Of a stretch of DNA of 64,000 nucleotides, positions 36,187-45,686 are shown piece by piece. Within the stretch, counting starts at the first letter, position 1. Every line of letters begins with the position of its first letter. Under the pieces are notes generated by a model that worked only from the letters and a program-made list of their open reading frames with translations, was not told the origin of the DNA and did not search any database. The position numbers and the translations under genes are program-made. The DNA is taken from NCBI GenBank assembly GCA_019694395.1, contig JAIBCC010000018.1, positions 1-64,000 on the forward strand, written 5' to 3'. The DNA is from Pyrinomonadaceae bacterium. Lineage in GTDB: Bacteria; Acidobacteriota; Blastocatellia; Pyrinomonadales; Pyrinomonadaceae.

Positions 36187-36741
36187 ATTTTCTCTTAAAA
36201 TAATTTGTAAATTTTTAGATTTTAGAACCTGTCAAAAAGATGCGGTGAGGTTTGAAAAAAGTTGCTTTTGTCCGGAAAATTATTTTTTACAAAAACTTTG
36301 GATAAAAATTGTTTCCCGCGAAATACGCGAAATACGCTAAAAAATTAGTTTATTTTCCATTTTAAATCGTTAATCAGTAGATTCTCAGAATTTTTGATTA
36401 GCCATTAGACATCTTTCCAAAATAACTATTGAGAAGAGTGGAATTAACTTAATAAAGTCATTGAAAATGACGAGATATTTGTAGCCCATAGCGCGAGCTA
36501 TGGGTTTAAGGTCAACCAAATTATTGAAGTTCTCGAAGAGAACGACATAAAATTTATGCCGCCATTTTCAATGGCTTAAGCGGTTATGTGCTTAATTTAC
36601 CCACAATTAGCATTGTGGGCTACAAAAATGCCGCTAACTTCGTTGGCTTTTCAAACGTTTTATTTTGGAAAGATGTTTATTAATAATTTATCAAATCTTT
36701 TTCGCGTCTTTTAGCATATTTCGCGGGCAATTTTCTTCGAT
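36187..36741. other. Nested-repeat intergenic region
   Basis: A 555-bp gap with no gene. It holds nested inverted repeats: outer CCCGCGAAATACGC arms (36315-36340 and about 36701-36728), a 17-bp perfect pair (36409-36425/36660-36676), and two tetraloop hairpins inside. Confidence 0.75.
36409..36676. mobile_element. MITE-like element with perfect 17-bp terminal inverted repeats
   Basis: ACATCTTTCCAAAATAA (36409-36425) is the exact reverse complement of 36660-36676. The 268-bp unit has no coding capacity and contains two 20-nt hairpins, CCCATAGC-GCGA-GCTATGGG (36485-36504) and CCCACAAT-TAGC-ATTGTGGG (36600-36619), which face each other through TGTAGCCCA/TGGGCTACA. I see no certain target-site duplication. 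Confidence 0.6.
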
Positions 36742-38322
36742 TTAAGAATAAGTCGGTAAAAATTGCGGGGTTTTTCGTGCTTTGGTCATTTGCTCAAAAG
36801 CGTAGGCAATCGAAATTAAGGTTGATTCGCTGAAAGCGCGTCCGAAAATCGAGAGTCCGCAAGGTAACCCTTGCACAAATCCGGCGGGAACGGTGATGCT
36901 CGAATAACCTGCAACGGCGGCGATACTGGTCATTCCTTCAAAGACTCCGCAATCGCCGTTCACTAAATCCGTCATCCACGCCACGCCGCCCGAAGGAGCA
37001 ATGAACGCATCAAGCTTGTTTTTATCCATTACTGCATCAATGCCTTGGATTTGAGTTAAAAGTTTTGATTTTTGCAATGCCAGACGATATTTTCGGTCAT
37101 TCAAATCGGCTTTTTTCTCAGCCATTAGAAAGATTTCCTGTCCGAAAAATGGCATTTCTTTGGCTTTATTTTCTTCATTAAATTTGATTAAATCACCCAA
37201 AGTTTTATGTTTACCGCCACGATTTGTCAGATATTTATTCAAATCCGCTTTAAATTCGTAAAGCAAAACATCGAATTCAGCATCGCCAAATTTGCCGTTG
37301 GTCGGAAATTCAACATCAATCAGAGTTGCCCCGCCGTCTTTGAAAACCTGCAATTGCGGCTCAATTACTGCATCAATCTTGTCGTTTTTACCAAAAGTTT
37401 GGCGGGCAACTCCGATTCGTTTCCCGCGCAAACCGTCTTTATTCAAAAACTTGGTGTAATCTTTAAAACCTTTCTTACCGGCTTGTGCCGTAATCGAATC
37501 ATTTGGATCAGTTCCAACCAAAACGCCAAGCAGAATTGCCGCATCCGTAACTGTTCGGCACATAGGTCCGGCGGTATCCTGACTATGTGCAATTGGAATT
37601 ATTCCATTGCGGGAAACTAATCCTAAAGATGGTTTAATTCCGACAATTCCACACGTTGACGACGGACAAATAATTGAGCCGTCAGTTTCTGTTCCGATTC
37701 CAATCGCGGCTAAATTACCAGAAATTGCCGAGCCTGTTCCCGACGAAGAACCACACGGATTGCGGTCTAAAATGTATGGATTACGGGTTTGTCCGCCGCG
37801 TCCCGACCAACCGCTTGAGGAATGAGAGGAACGAAAATTTGCCCATTCGCTGAGGTTTGTTTTTCCCAAAATTACTGCCCCCGCTTCGCGTAACTGCTTG
37901 ACAATAAAAGCATCTTGCAAAGGAGTGGGTGCATCACGCAAAGCCAAACTTCCGGCAGTTGTTTTCATCTTGTCAGCAGTGTCAATATTGTCTTTGATAA
38001 GAATCGGAATTCCATGTAATGGCGAACGAACTTTTCCGCTTTTGCGTTCTGCGTCTAAACTTTCGGCAATTTTTAGCGCATCAGGATTTTGTTCAATGAC
38101 CGAGTTTAATTTGCCGTCAATTTCTTTGATTCGCGCCAAATATTTTGAAGCAATTTCTTTGGCGGAAAACTCACGGTTTTGCATTTTGGCTTGCAGTTCG
38201 CCGATGGTTATTTCGTTGAACTCGAACTGATTATCAAAAGTTGGAGTTTTGGCAGAAATATTTTCGGTCGCTGCTGCCAGACTTGTAACAGTTGCTAATT
38301 GAATGAATTCGCGGCGTTTCAT
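36742..38322 (-). CDS. Amidase-signature enzyme, exported
   Basis: The 526-aa protein belongs to the amidase-signature family: Lys110 (GIPILIKDNIDT), the Ser-rich motif GSSSGTGSA (about 191-199, cis-Ser) and nucleophile Ser216 (GTETDGSIICPSS) make the Ser-Ser-Lys triad. The N-terminus MKRREFIQLATVTSLAAA resembles a Tat/Sec leader. Substrate is unknown; related secreted enzymes act on aliphatic or aryl amides or peptide amides. It starts 4 bp after the upstream gene's stop, in a three-gene minus-strand unit. Confidence 0.87.
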   Translation of the reverse strand: MKRREFIQLATVTSLAAATENISAKTPTFDNQFEFNEITIGELQAKMQNREFSAKEIASKYLARIKEIDGKLNSVIEQNPDALKIAESLDAERKSGKVRSPLHGIPILIKDNIDTADKMKTTAGSLALRDAPTPLQDAFIVKQLREAGAVILGKTNLSEWANFRSSHSSSGWSGRGGQTRNPYILDRNPCGSSSGTGSAISGNLAAIGIGTETDGSIICPSSTCGIVGIKPSLGLVSRNGIIPIAHSQDTAGPMCRTVTDAAILLGVLVGTDPNDSITAQAGKKGFKDYTKFLNKDGLRGKRIGVARQTFGKNDKIDAVIEPQLQVFKDGGATLIDVEFPTNGKFGDAEFDVLLYEFKADLNKYLTNRGGKHKTLGDLIKFNEENKAKEMPFFGQEIFLMAEKKADLNDRKYRLALQKSKLLTQIQGIDAVMDKNKLDAFIAPSGGVAWMTDLVNGDCGVFEGMTSIAAVAGYSSITVPAGFVQGLPCGLSIFGRAFSESTLISIAYAFEQMTKARKTPQFLPTYS

Positions 38323-38325
38323 AAT

Positions 38326-39090
38326 TTATTTTTGTGGCATTCTCAATGTTGTAAAAAAATCATAAACACATTGTTTTTCTTTAACCGAAGTTGAATATTC
38401 GTAGTAATAAAGTCTAGTTTTCCTTTCGAATTTAAGTTTTGTGAATATAATATTCTGTGCTCCAATAGTAGCTTTTTCGTCTAAAACTTCCAATAAAATC
38501 GGGCAATACACCTTAATTTTATAATCGCCAGCAGGAATATTGGAGAAGGTATACGTCCCGTCCTTAGCAATTTTTGTTGTATACGTTTTTCCGTTTCCGA
38601 AGGCATAAACCTTATATTTTTTGATTAAAGAATACCATCTTACATAACCATGAATTTCAGTTTTTGTTTTACCGGTTTTGACCTGATTGAGGTAATTAGA
38701 ATTTGGCGGTTCTGCTGGGGAACTCAAATCGTGATCATTGTAAAACTCACCTTTATCGTTTGAATTAGCAAAAACTTTCAAAGTTTCTCCAACTTTTATA
38801 GTATGAAAAGAATCACAAGAGGTATATGGTTGGACAAGATTTCTAACTTCAAAAGTTTTGGCTTCTGCACCTTTATAATTTTCCAACACTTCAAAAGTAA
38901 CAATCTGAAAATGGTAATTTTCAGCAGGGGCGACCGAAATTGCTTTTCCTTTGAAAATGACCTCTTTTTTCCAAACAAATGAACAAAAAGGGTTTGGAAT
39001 ATACCCATAACTGCAAGCCAATATTTGTTGAGAGAAGAGAGAGATAAAACTCGTAAATATCAATAGTTGAATAAATTGACGACGTTTCAT
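38326..39090 (-). CDS. Secreted NTR/TIMP-like protein with a carboxypeptidase-regulatory-like beta-sandwich
   Basis: Starting at the ATG at 39090 (MKRRQFIQLL) gives 254 aa. After a leader ending ILA, the mature protein begins ACSYGYIPNPFCSF and has TCD-type Cys spacing plus VLENYKGAEAKTFEV, reminiscent of bacterial TIMP/netrin-like (NTR) domains. A second part (about 160-215; IHGYV, GTYTFSNIPAGDYKIKVY) resembles a CarboxypepD-regulatory/SpaA-type beta-sandwich. Both leaders here begin MKRR[EQ]FIQL, as in the amidase, so the two signal sequences look copied from each other. Confidence 0.6.
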   Translation of the reverse strand: MKRRQFIQLLIFTSFISLFSQQILACSYGYIPNPFCSFVWKKEVIFKGKAISVAPAENYHFQIVTFEVLENYKGAEAKTFEVRNLVQPYTSCDSFHTIKVGETLKVFANSNDKGEFYNDHDLSSPAEPPNSNYLNQVKTGKTKTEIHGYVRWYSLIKKYKVYAFGNGKTYTTKIAKDGTYTFSNIPAGDYKIKVYCPILLEVLDEKATIGAQNIIFTKLKFERKTRLYYYEYSTSVKEKQCVYDFFTTLRMPQK

Positions 39091-39103
39091 ATCATAGTTT
39101 TGT

Positions 39104-39379
39104 TTAGTGTGGAAGTTGCTCAAGCAATTCAAGTCGGGATTTTACTCTAATGTTATCGCCCGCCAATGAATCAAGTGCTTTGTTATTTGTTTCTAATGAT
39201 TTTTCCATACGTGCCTGCCCTTGTTTAAGTTCAGAAACATCGGATTTAAGTTCCGAAACATCTTTTTCAAGTTTTGTTACTGTCTTTTCGAGTCTTGCTA
39301 CTGTTTTTTGTGTTTCCTGCGTATTTGTCACACATTTATTCATCAAATTTATCATTTGTTTGACTTGATTTTCTGTCAT
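39104..39379 (-). CDS. Small coiled-coil protein
   Basis: A 91-aa, highly charged protein with heptads throughout (ARLEKTVTKLEKDVSELKSD followed by SELKQGQARMEKSLE). No other domain. It ends 13 bp before the NTR-like gene. A relative of the same build is encoded at 54225-54551. Confidence 0.7.
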   Translation of the reverse strand: MTENQVKQMINLMNKCVTNTQETQKTVARLEKTVTKLEKDVSELKSDVSELKQGQARMEKSLETNNKALDSLAGDNIRVKSRLELLEQLPH

Positions 39380-39457
39380 TTTTTAAGTTCTCCTATTATA
39401 TTTTGAGGGGGCAGAAAAACACTCTATTTAAATTTTGAGTATGATTAAAATACTCTT

Positions 39458-40735
39458 TCACTTAATCTTTTTCAAACTACCTTCAGCACTGATTTTACGG
39501 GTTTGAATCTTTGCAACATTCTCGGCTTGAGCAAAAGCACGCAGGAAATTTTCGCCTAAAACTTTGCGGATCTCCTGTTCGGTGTAGCCGCGTCTGAGCA
39601 TTTCGTAAGTGACTAAAACAAGGTCTTCCATTCCTTTCATTCCGGCAGGTAAAAAGGGAACTCCGTCAAAATCCGAGCCGATTCCGACATAATCAATTCC
39701 GGCAACTTTTTTGATGTGGTCAATATGGTCAACGATTGTGGTATAAGGCGTAACGTAAATCGGATTTTCGGCTAAAAGTTTGCGCTCGGCTTCGTTGTAG
39801 CCTTGCGGGTCGTTTTTGTATTTTTCCTTGAGAGCATCCAACTGCGGTTTCAATTTGGCGGTGCGTTCATTTTCTTCTTTGTTGGTGCGCGCATCCAAAA
39901 ATGACGGGTAAAAATTAATCATTATCACACCACCGTTTTTCGCAACCCGTTTTAAAACATCATCCGGCACATTGCGGGTATGGTCATTTAGGGCGCGTGC
40001 GCTTGAGTGCGAAGCCATAATTGGTGCAGTTGAAATATCCAAAACATCATTCATTACTTTGACCGAAACGTGCGAAATATCAATCAGCATTCCCAGACGA
40101 TTCATTTCCCGAACGACTTCTTTGCCGAAATCCGAAAGTCCGTTATTTTTGGGTTTATCACCATGCGCATCCGCCCAATCGTGCGAAACATTATGGGTTA
40201 AAGTCATATAACGAATTCCGAGGCGGTAAAAATTACGTAGGGCATACAACGAATTTTCGATGGCATAACCGCCTTCGATTCCCATTAGAGCGCAAACTTT
40301 TCCAATCTTTTTAGCTTTGCGAATTTCGGCGGCGGTATCGCAACGCATCAACTGATTCGGATGCTTTTCAACTTCGCGGTAGGTTGCGTCAATCAAATCC
40401 ATTACCCGCTGCATTTTTCCGCCTTTTTGATAATCCGTTCCCGAAACGTAAATTGAGAAAAATTCGCCGGTGATTCCACTTTCTTTAAATCTGGATAAAT
40501 CGGTGTGAAACGGATCGCCGTCTTTATGAAACTTGCCGCGCGAATCCGTTGCCAGATCAAAATCTTCGTCCACCATTGGCGAAGGAATATCATTATGACC
40601 GTCAACAACGATAGCTTTGCGATGAATTTTCAACGCCTTTTGCCATAAAACCGGATCTAATCCGGCAGGCATTGTTTGCGAAAAAGTTGTAATGGAAAAG
40701 ACCAATAGCAGAATAATGGATGTTAATTTTTTCAT
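39458..40735 (-). CDS. M19 membrane dipeptidase family enzyme, secreted
   Basis: The ATG at 40735 (MKKLTSIILLLVFSITTFS) gives 425 aa with a Sec signal. Renal-dipeptidase landmarks: VVDGHNDIP (HxD metal ligands), MGIEGGYAIE (bridging Glu), YMTLTHNVSHDWAD, DISHVSVKVM (His), SHSSARAL and IGSDFDGVPF (Asp). All binuclear-zinc ligands appear present. It would cleave dipeptides in the periplasm, in keeping with the many exported peptidases in this window. Confidence 0.92.
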   Translation of the reverse strand: MKKLTSIILLLVFSITTFSQTMPAGLDPVLWQKALKIHRKAIVVDGHNDIPSPMVDEDFDLATDSRGKFHKDGDPFHTDLSRFKESGITGEFFSIYVSGTDYQKGGKMQRVMDLIDATYREVEKHPNQLMRCDTAAEIRKAKKIGKVCALMGIEGGYAIENSLYALRNFYRLGIRYMTLTHNVSHDWADAHGDKPKNNGLSDFGKEVVREMNRLGMLIDISHVSVKVMNDVLDISTAPIMASHSSARALNDHTRNVPDDVLKRVAKNGGVIMINFYPSFLDARTNKEENERTAKLKPQLDALKEKYKNDPQGYNEAERKLLAENPIYVTPYTTIVDHIDHIKKVAGIDYVGIGSDFDGVPFLPAGMKGMEDLVLVTYEMLRRGYTEQEIRKVLGENFLRAFAQAENVAKIQTRKISAEGSLKKIK

Positions 40736-41032
40736 AGATTTTTTGCAGAAATGATTTTGCAATCAGTTTAGCTTTTTTCAATCATTTTGGCGAGAAATAA
40801 ACTAACTGCTAAGGGGAAATTTTAACAATTAACACGGCATAGCAGTTGCTGAGAATTTATTGGTAAAAATTTGCCCGATTTTTGCAAACCAAACAAATTA
40901 TTAAATTTGTTCAAATAGGTTAAAGTGGTCACTACTTTAATGGTCAACGGTTATTATCGGTTTTGCCCTCAAAACTGACAATATTCGTCAATACCCATTG
41001 ACATTAATTGTCAAAGCAATTAACCCCCGAGT
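40736..41032. promoter_or_regulatory. Regulatory leader of the seven-PAS GGDEF-EAL gene
   Basis: It holds a candidate sigma-54 promoter (40835-40850), the imperfect palindrome AAAGTGGTCACTACTTT near 40922, TGAC...GTCA near 40976, the perfect TTGACA-TTAAT-TGTCAA (40998-41014), and ACCCCCGA (41023-41030) two bases before the start codon. Confidence 0.5.
40835..40850 (+). promoter_or_regulatory. Candidate sigma-54 promoter
   Basis: CGGCATAGCAGTTGCT matches the -24 GG / -12 GC spacing (GG-N10-GC) of the consensus TGGCAC-N5-TTGC, with 'GGCA' and 'TTGC' exact. The predicted start near 40862 lies 170 bp before the ATG at 41033. Confidence 0.5.
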
Positions 41033-44000
41033 ATGCCAAACAGAATTTCAAAATTGGTTGAGAACCTATTTCAATCAAATTATTTCGATAACCAGCCGTC
41101 CCTGGTCGAAGCAAATGATAATCAAAATTCTTTTCCTTTGAGCGAAGAAGAATTTCAAAGTTTTATCAAAAGCCTTTCGATTATGTTTTACACGGCTGAG
41201 GTTACTTCACCATTTAATCCTGTCTACGTTAGCCCCACTTTTGAATATCTGGGTTATTCGATTGATGAATGGCAAAATAATCAGAATTTTTGGGAGGAAG
41301 TTATCCATCCGGATGATAAAGAAAGGATTTTGCATTTAATCAATGAGGCAGTAAATGAGGGAAGAAATTTTGAATATGAATATCGGATCGTCGGCAAAGA
41401 TAATGAAATTTATTGGGTAAAAGATAAGGGGCAAATTATCCGAAACACAAAAGGAAAAATCGAGAGAATTCAAGGGGTAATCATTGACATCACCGACCAA
41501 AAAGAGACGGAACTCGAAATAAAAAGACGGGAAAATCTCTATCGAACCATTTCCAGACATATTCCCTTGACCGGCATTTTATTATTTGATCACGATTTAC
41601 GTTTTACTCTTGCCGAAGGCGAATTAATTGAAAGGATAGGAATGTCCTCCAAACTGTTGGAAGGTAAAACTGTTTACGAAGCATTCCCGAAACATATTGC
41701 CGAATCATTGGATAGATATTTCAAAGTTACTTTAGCGGGTGGTTTTCTCAGCATCGAAATGGATGTCGAAGAAATGGATATGATCATCCATAATTATTTT
41801 ATTCCGCTCAAAAATGAGAAAAAAGAAATTTATGGTGGAATGTCCATTTGGCAGGACATTACCGACAGCAAACGTAGAAATGAACGTCTGAGAGAAAGTG
41901 AAGAACGCTATCACGAGCTTTTTGAAGGAGCAAGTGATTTGGTTTATGTTCACGATTTAGAGGGTAATTATCTTTCGATGAACCGGGCGGCAGAAAAAGT
42001 TTTCGGCTATACTCACGAAGAAATCCTTAAACTAAATATGAAGCAAATTATTTCCCCGGAGTTTCTTCCCTTAGCCAAGAAGAAAATGGAGGAAAAGTTA
42101 AAGAAAGGATCAAAACAAACCGTTTATGAAATCGAATGTTTGTCCAAAGATGGACGAAAAGTGGTTCTTGAAATCAGCAGTAGTGTAGTTTACAAAGATG
42201 ACAAGCCGTTTAATATTCAAGGAATTGCCCGTGACATTACTGAACGAAAGCAAATGCAGGAGGCTTTATTTGAAAATGAAGAACGCCTCAGAAATTTATT
42301 TGAAAATGCTAATGATCTGATCTATCTCCTTGACCTCAACGGAAAAGTAATTTCTGCAAATAAATCAATCCGTGAACTTTTTGGCTATTCTAACGAAGAA
42401 ATTTTATCAATGACTTTTCATCAGTTTGTTGCGCCTGATTATTTAGAAATGGCTGACAGGCTGATGGAAGAAAAGCTCAAGGAAGCCAAACAAACGATTT
42501 ATGAAATTGATTGTGTAACTAAAAACGGAAAACGGCGAACGCTGGAAGTCAATAGCTGCCCGATGTTCAAAAACGGGAAAATCTTTGCTATCCAAGGAAT
42601 CGCGCGTGATATTACCGAGCGAAAAATTGCCGAAAAACGCATTAAGGAATCGGAAGCGGAATTTCGGGCGTTGTTCGCTGCGATGAACGATGTCATTTTA
42701 GTCTTTAATCGAGAAGGTCGTTATCTGAAAATACCGCCCACAAATCCGGGGCTTTTGGTTCGACCGGCTTCGGAATTAATCGGTAAAACCTTACACGATG
42801 TTTTTCCGAAAAAAGATGCAGATCACTTTTTATCAAAGATCAACGAGGCGTTAGACAAACAAAAACCAACTGTTTTGGATTACAGTTTGGATTTCGGGTC
42901 AAAAAAGAAATGGTTTACCTCAATTGTATCGCCGATGTCGGAAGATGCGGTTCTAATGGTTTCACGAGACATTACTGATCGCAAACATTCCGAAGAAGCC
43001 TTGCGCGAGAGCGAGGGAAAATATCGTGAACTTTTTGAAAATGCACACGATTTGATCTATACCACCGATTTAGAAGGAAACATTACCTCTTTCAACCGGG
43101 CAGGCGAAATAATTTCGGGTTACAAACGCAAAGATACAATTAAAAAGAGATTGAACGTTTCACAAATTATTGCACCGGAATTTTTAGAAAAAGCTCAACG
43201 AAAAACAGCTGAAAAAATCGTTCGACGCAAACCAACTCAATACGAACTTGAAATTACTGCAAAAAACGGAAATCGTGTTCCGCTTGAACTCAGCACCAGG
43301 TTGATTTTTCGGGATGGAGAACCAATCGGTCTTCAGGGAATCGGGCGTGATATATCCGAACGCAAAAAGTCTGAAGCTGCTTTGAAAGCCAGTGAGGAAC
43401 AGTATCGTTTTCTGAGCGAAGGCATTATGCACCAGGTTTGGACAGCTTTACCGGATGGCAAACTTGATTATGTTAATGGACGGACTCTCGAATATTTCAA
43501 TAAAAAATCAGAAGATTTGATCAATGAAAGTTGGATGAATGTTGTTCATCCTGATGATTTGCCGGAATGTCTCGAAAGATGGAGTAACTCTTTAGCAACA
43601 GGGGAGTTATATCAAACGGAATTTCGTCTTTTGAGAAGTGATGGGATGTATCGTTGGCATCGCGCAGTTGCTACAGCCGGACTTGATTCAAAGGGAAATA
43701 TTGTTAGGTGGTTTGGAACTAATACCGATATTCACGACCAAAAAATGGCGGAAGAAAAACTAAGCCATTTTGCCAAACACGACGGGCTGACCAATTTACC
43801 CAATCGGGTAAAATTTATGAGTCATTTGGACAGGATCATTAAACGTTCGGAATTCCAACCCGAAGATTGTTTTGCCGTTCTTTTTCTTGACCTTGACCGA
43901 TTTAAGTTAATTAATGATAGTTTAGGGCATTTAATAGGCGATAAATTATTGGTTGCTTTTGCCGAAAGACTAGAAGCATGTGTTCGTCCCGGTGATGTGG

Positions 44001-45130
44001 TGGCGCGGCTCGGCGGCGATGAATTTACAATATTACTCAATAATATAACCGGAAAAGAAGATGCAATTCTGATTACGAATCGTCTGATTCAAAAATTAAA
44101 TGAACCGTTCTATTTAGACGAATACGAAGTTTTTTCAACCGCCAGTATCGGAATCGTTGTTTCCGATGAAATTAAACGCAATCCTCAAGAATTTTTACGG
44201 GATGCGGATACGGCAATGTATCGGGCAAAGGAAGCCGGAAAAGCCAGGTTTGAGATTTTCAACAGCGAAATGCACGTCCGTAATAAAACGCTTTTGCAGA
44301 TCGAAAACGACTTACGCCGGGCGATTGAAAGAAATGAGTTTCGGGTTCTTTATCAACCGATAATCAGTTTGGAAAGTGGCGAAATCTGTGAATTTGAAGC
44401 GTTAATTCGTTGGCAGCATCCTGAACACGGTTTAGTTGAGCCGATGGAATTTATACAGGTTGCAGAAGAAACCGGTTTAATAATCCCAATCGGTAATTGG
44501 ATCCTAAAAGAATCTACCCGTCAAACCGCCGAATGGCAACAGCGTTTTCCTAATTCGAGACCTTTTATTGTCAGTGTCAATCTTTCTTCCAAACAGTTAA
44601 TGCACCCGCCTTTAGTTGAACAAATCAAAGAGGTTTTGGCGGAAACCGGATTAGATCCGCACTCTTTACGATTGGAAGTGACCGAAAGCGTTGTGATGGA
44701 AAATGACGAAACAGCACTAAATGTTTTAACCGAACTGAGTCAAATCGGAGTTTCACTTTCAACCGATGATTTTGGAACCGGTTATTCTTCATTGAGTTAT
44801 TTGCACCGTTTTCCGTTCGATTCGTTAAAAATTGATCGTGCTTTTATCAGTAGAGTTGATACGGACAAAAAATGCGGGGAAATTGTCCGCACAATTTTGA
44901 TGCTGGCGCAAAATTTGAATCTGGAAGCAATTGCGGAAGGCATCGAAACCGAAGAGCAGCTAAGGCAATTACAGATTTTAGGTTGTAGATTCGGACAGGG
45001 TTATTTATTCTCAAGACCAACAAACGCGTTGGAGATCGAACGGCTTTTGATCGAAAAGGGAAACGGTTTTCGGTTTTCGGTTCCGGCGGATTTTCAACAA
45101 ATCATTCCGGAATCTTTAGGGGTTCATTAA
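41033..45130 (+). CDS. Cytosolic multi-PAS diguanylate cyclase/phosphodiesterase (GGDEF-EAL)
   Basis: The 1365-aa protein has about seven PAS/PAC units (roughly 40-155, 165-280, 290-410, 415-535, 540-655, 660-785, 790-910), several ending in the ITERK/ITDRK PAC signature. It then has GGDEF (RLGGDEF at about 992) and EAL (EFEALIRW at about 1119). An I-site RPGD lies five residues before GGDEF, so product inhibition is expected. Both catalytic motifs are consensus. No TM helix is present. It can probably make and degrade c-di-GMP under sensory control. It has no Shine-Dalgarno; ACCCCCGA sits just before the ATG. Confidence 0.93.
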   Translation: MPNRISKLVENLFQSNYFDNQPSLVEANDNQNSFPLSEEEFQSFIKSLSIMFYTAEVTSPFNPVYVSPTFEYLGYSIDEWQNNQNFWEEVIHPDDKERILHLINEAVNEGRNFEYEYRIVGKDNEIYWVKDKGQIIRNTKGKIERIQGVIIDITDQKETELEIKRRENLYRTISRHIPLTGILLFDHDLRFTLAEGELIERIGMSSKLLEGKTVYEAFPKHIAESLDRYFKVTLAGGFLSIEMDVEEMDMIIHNYFIPLKNEKKEIYGGMSIWQDITDSKRRNERLRESEERYHELFEGASDLVYVHDLEGNYLSMNRAAEKVFGYTHEEILKLNMKQIISPEFLPLAKKKMEEKLKKGSKQTVYEIECLSKDGRKVVLEISSSVVYKDDKPFNIQGIARDITERKQMQEALFENEERLRNLFENANDLIYLLDLNGKVISANKSIRELFGYSNEEILSMTFHQFVAPDYLEMADRLMEEKLKEAKQTIYEIDCVTKNGKRRTLEVNSCPMFKNGKIFAIQGIARDITERKIAEKRIKESEAEFRALFAAMNDVILVFNREGRYLKIPPTNPGLLVRPASELIGKTLHDVFPKKDADHFLSKINEALDKQKPTVLDYSLDFGSKKKWFTSIVSPMSEDAVLMVSRDITDRKHSEEALRESEGKYRELFENAHDLIYTTDLEGNITSFNRAGEIISGYKRKDTIKKRLNVSQIIAPEFLEKAQRKTAEKIVRRKPTQYELEITAKNGNRVPLELSTRLIFRDGEPIGLQGIGRDISERKKSEAALKASEEQYRFLSEGIMHQVWTALPDGKLDYVNGRTLEYFNKKSEDLINESWMNVVHPDDLPECLERWSNSLATGELYQTEFRLLRSDGMYRWHRAVATAGLDSKGNIVRWFGTNTDIHDQKMAEEKLSHFAKHDGLTNLPNRVKFMSHLDRIIKRSEFQPEDCFAVLFLDLDRFKLINDSLGHLIGDKLLVAFAERLEACVRPGDVVARLGGDEFTILLNNITGKEDAILITNRLIQKLNEPFYLDEYEVFSTASIGIVVSDEIKRNPQEFLRDADTAMYRAKEAGKARFEIFNSEMHVRNKTLLQIENDLRRAIERNEFRVLYQPIISLESGEICEFEALIRWQHPEHGLVEPMEFIQVAEETGLIIPIGNWILKESTRQTAEWQQRFPNSRPFIVSVNLSSKQLMHPPLVEQIKEVLAETGLDPHSLRLEVTESVVMENDETALNVLTELSQIGVSLSTDDFGTGYSSLSYLHRFPFDSLKIDRAFISRVDTDKKCGEIVRTILMLAQNLNLEAIAEGIETEEQLRQLQILGCRFGQGYLFSRPTNALEIERLLIEKGNGFRFSVPADFQQIIPESLGVH

Positions 45131-45179
45131 AAAAAGGGGAGTTTTCAGACTCACAGAATAAATAATAAAATGTTTTTGC

Positions 45180-45224
45180 AGACGGAACGCCGTGCTTCCA
45201 GCCGGCAAACATCGGTCACGATGT
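45180..45224 (+). repeat. 45-nt REP-type repeat, copy 2
   Basis: Exact reverse complement of 24642-24686. Its GC-rich part GGAACGCCGTGCTTCCAGCC faces an imperfect inverted copy at 45285-45309. Confidence 0.9.
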
Positions 45225-45309
45225 CGCCAAGTTTAGCCAAAATTCATCTTTGCCTAAACTTAAATTTTCGCGCTCTTGCGCTCATTGCCAGCTGGAAGCG
45301 TGGCGTTCC
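45184..45309. repeat. REPIN-like pair of REP sequences
   Basis: The 25-nt arms at 45184-45208 and 45285-45309 are inverted and match at 22 of 25 positions, separated by 76 bp. Such pairs are the mobile unit of RAYT transposases; a RAYT gene starts at 63915. Confidence 0.75.
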
Positions 45310-45359
45310 TTTGCCTGAATAAATTTGTCCAGCCACTTAAATTTCAACCAAAATTAAAA

Positions 45360-45686
45360 TCAATTTCGTGAAGCACGTCTGATATGACGGCTTGATTGGC
45401 TTAATTCGTGTTGGATTCTGGTGCGTTCACGCAAAGTAACATCACCATCGGAACGAGCGCGTCTTTCCATTTGCCGGATCCTTGCCTGTTCTTTTTCCAA
45501 ATTTTTCAACTCCTGACGGTTAATATCGCCATCCTGAACCCCGTCCTTGATTCGTTTTTGCTGATTATGCTGACGTTCATTGATACCGGGCGGGCGGTGA
45601 TTGTTAGCTTCCTGAGCAAAAGAAACTACAGCAGTTCCTCCCACAATAATAAATGACGCAAAAATTAAACGTAATGATTTCTTCAT
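45360..45686 (-). CDS. Small secreted charged protein with EF-hand-like loops
   Basis: The 108-aa protein has a Sec signal (FIIVGGTAVVSFAQ) and a helical Arg/Glu-rich mature part with two similar segments: DGVQDGDINRQELKNLEKEQ and RSDGDVTLRERTRIQHELSQ. The DGDxNxxEL/DGDVTxRER patterns recall degenerate EF-hands, and similar short periplasmic proteins of unknown role occur in many bacteria. It is monocistronic. Confidence 0.7.
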   Translation of the reverse strand: MKKSLRLIFASFIIVGGTAVVSFAQEANNHRPPGINERQHNQQKRIKDGVQDGDINRQELKNLEKEQARIRQMERRARSDGDVTLRERTRIQHELSQSSRHIRRASRN

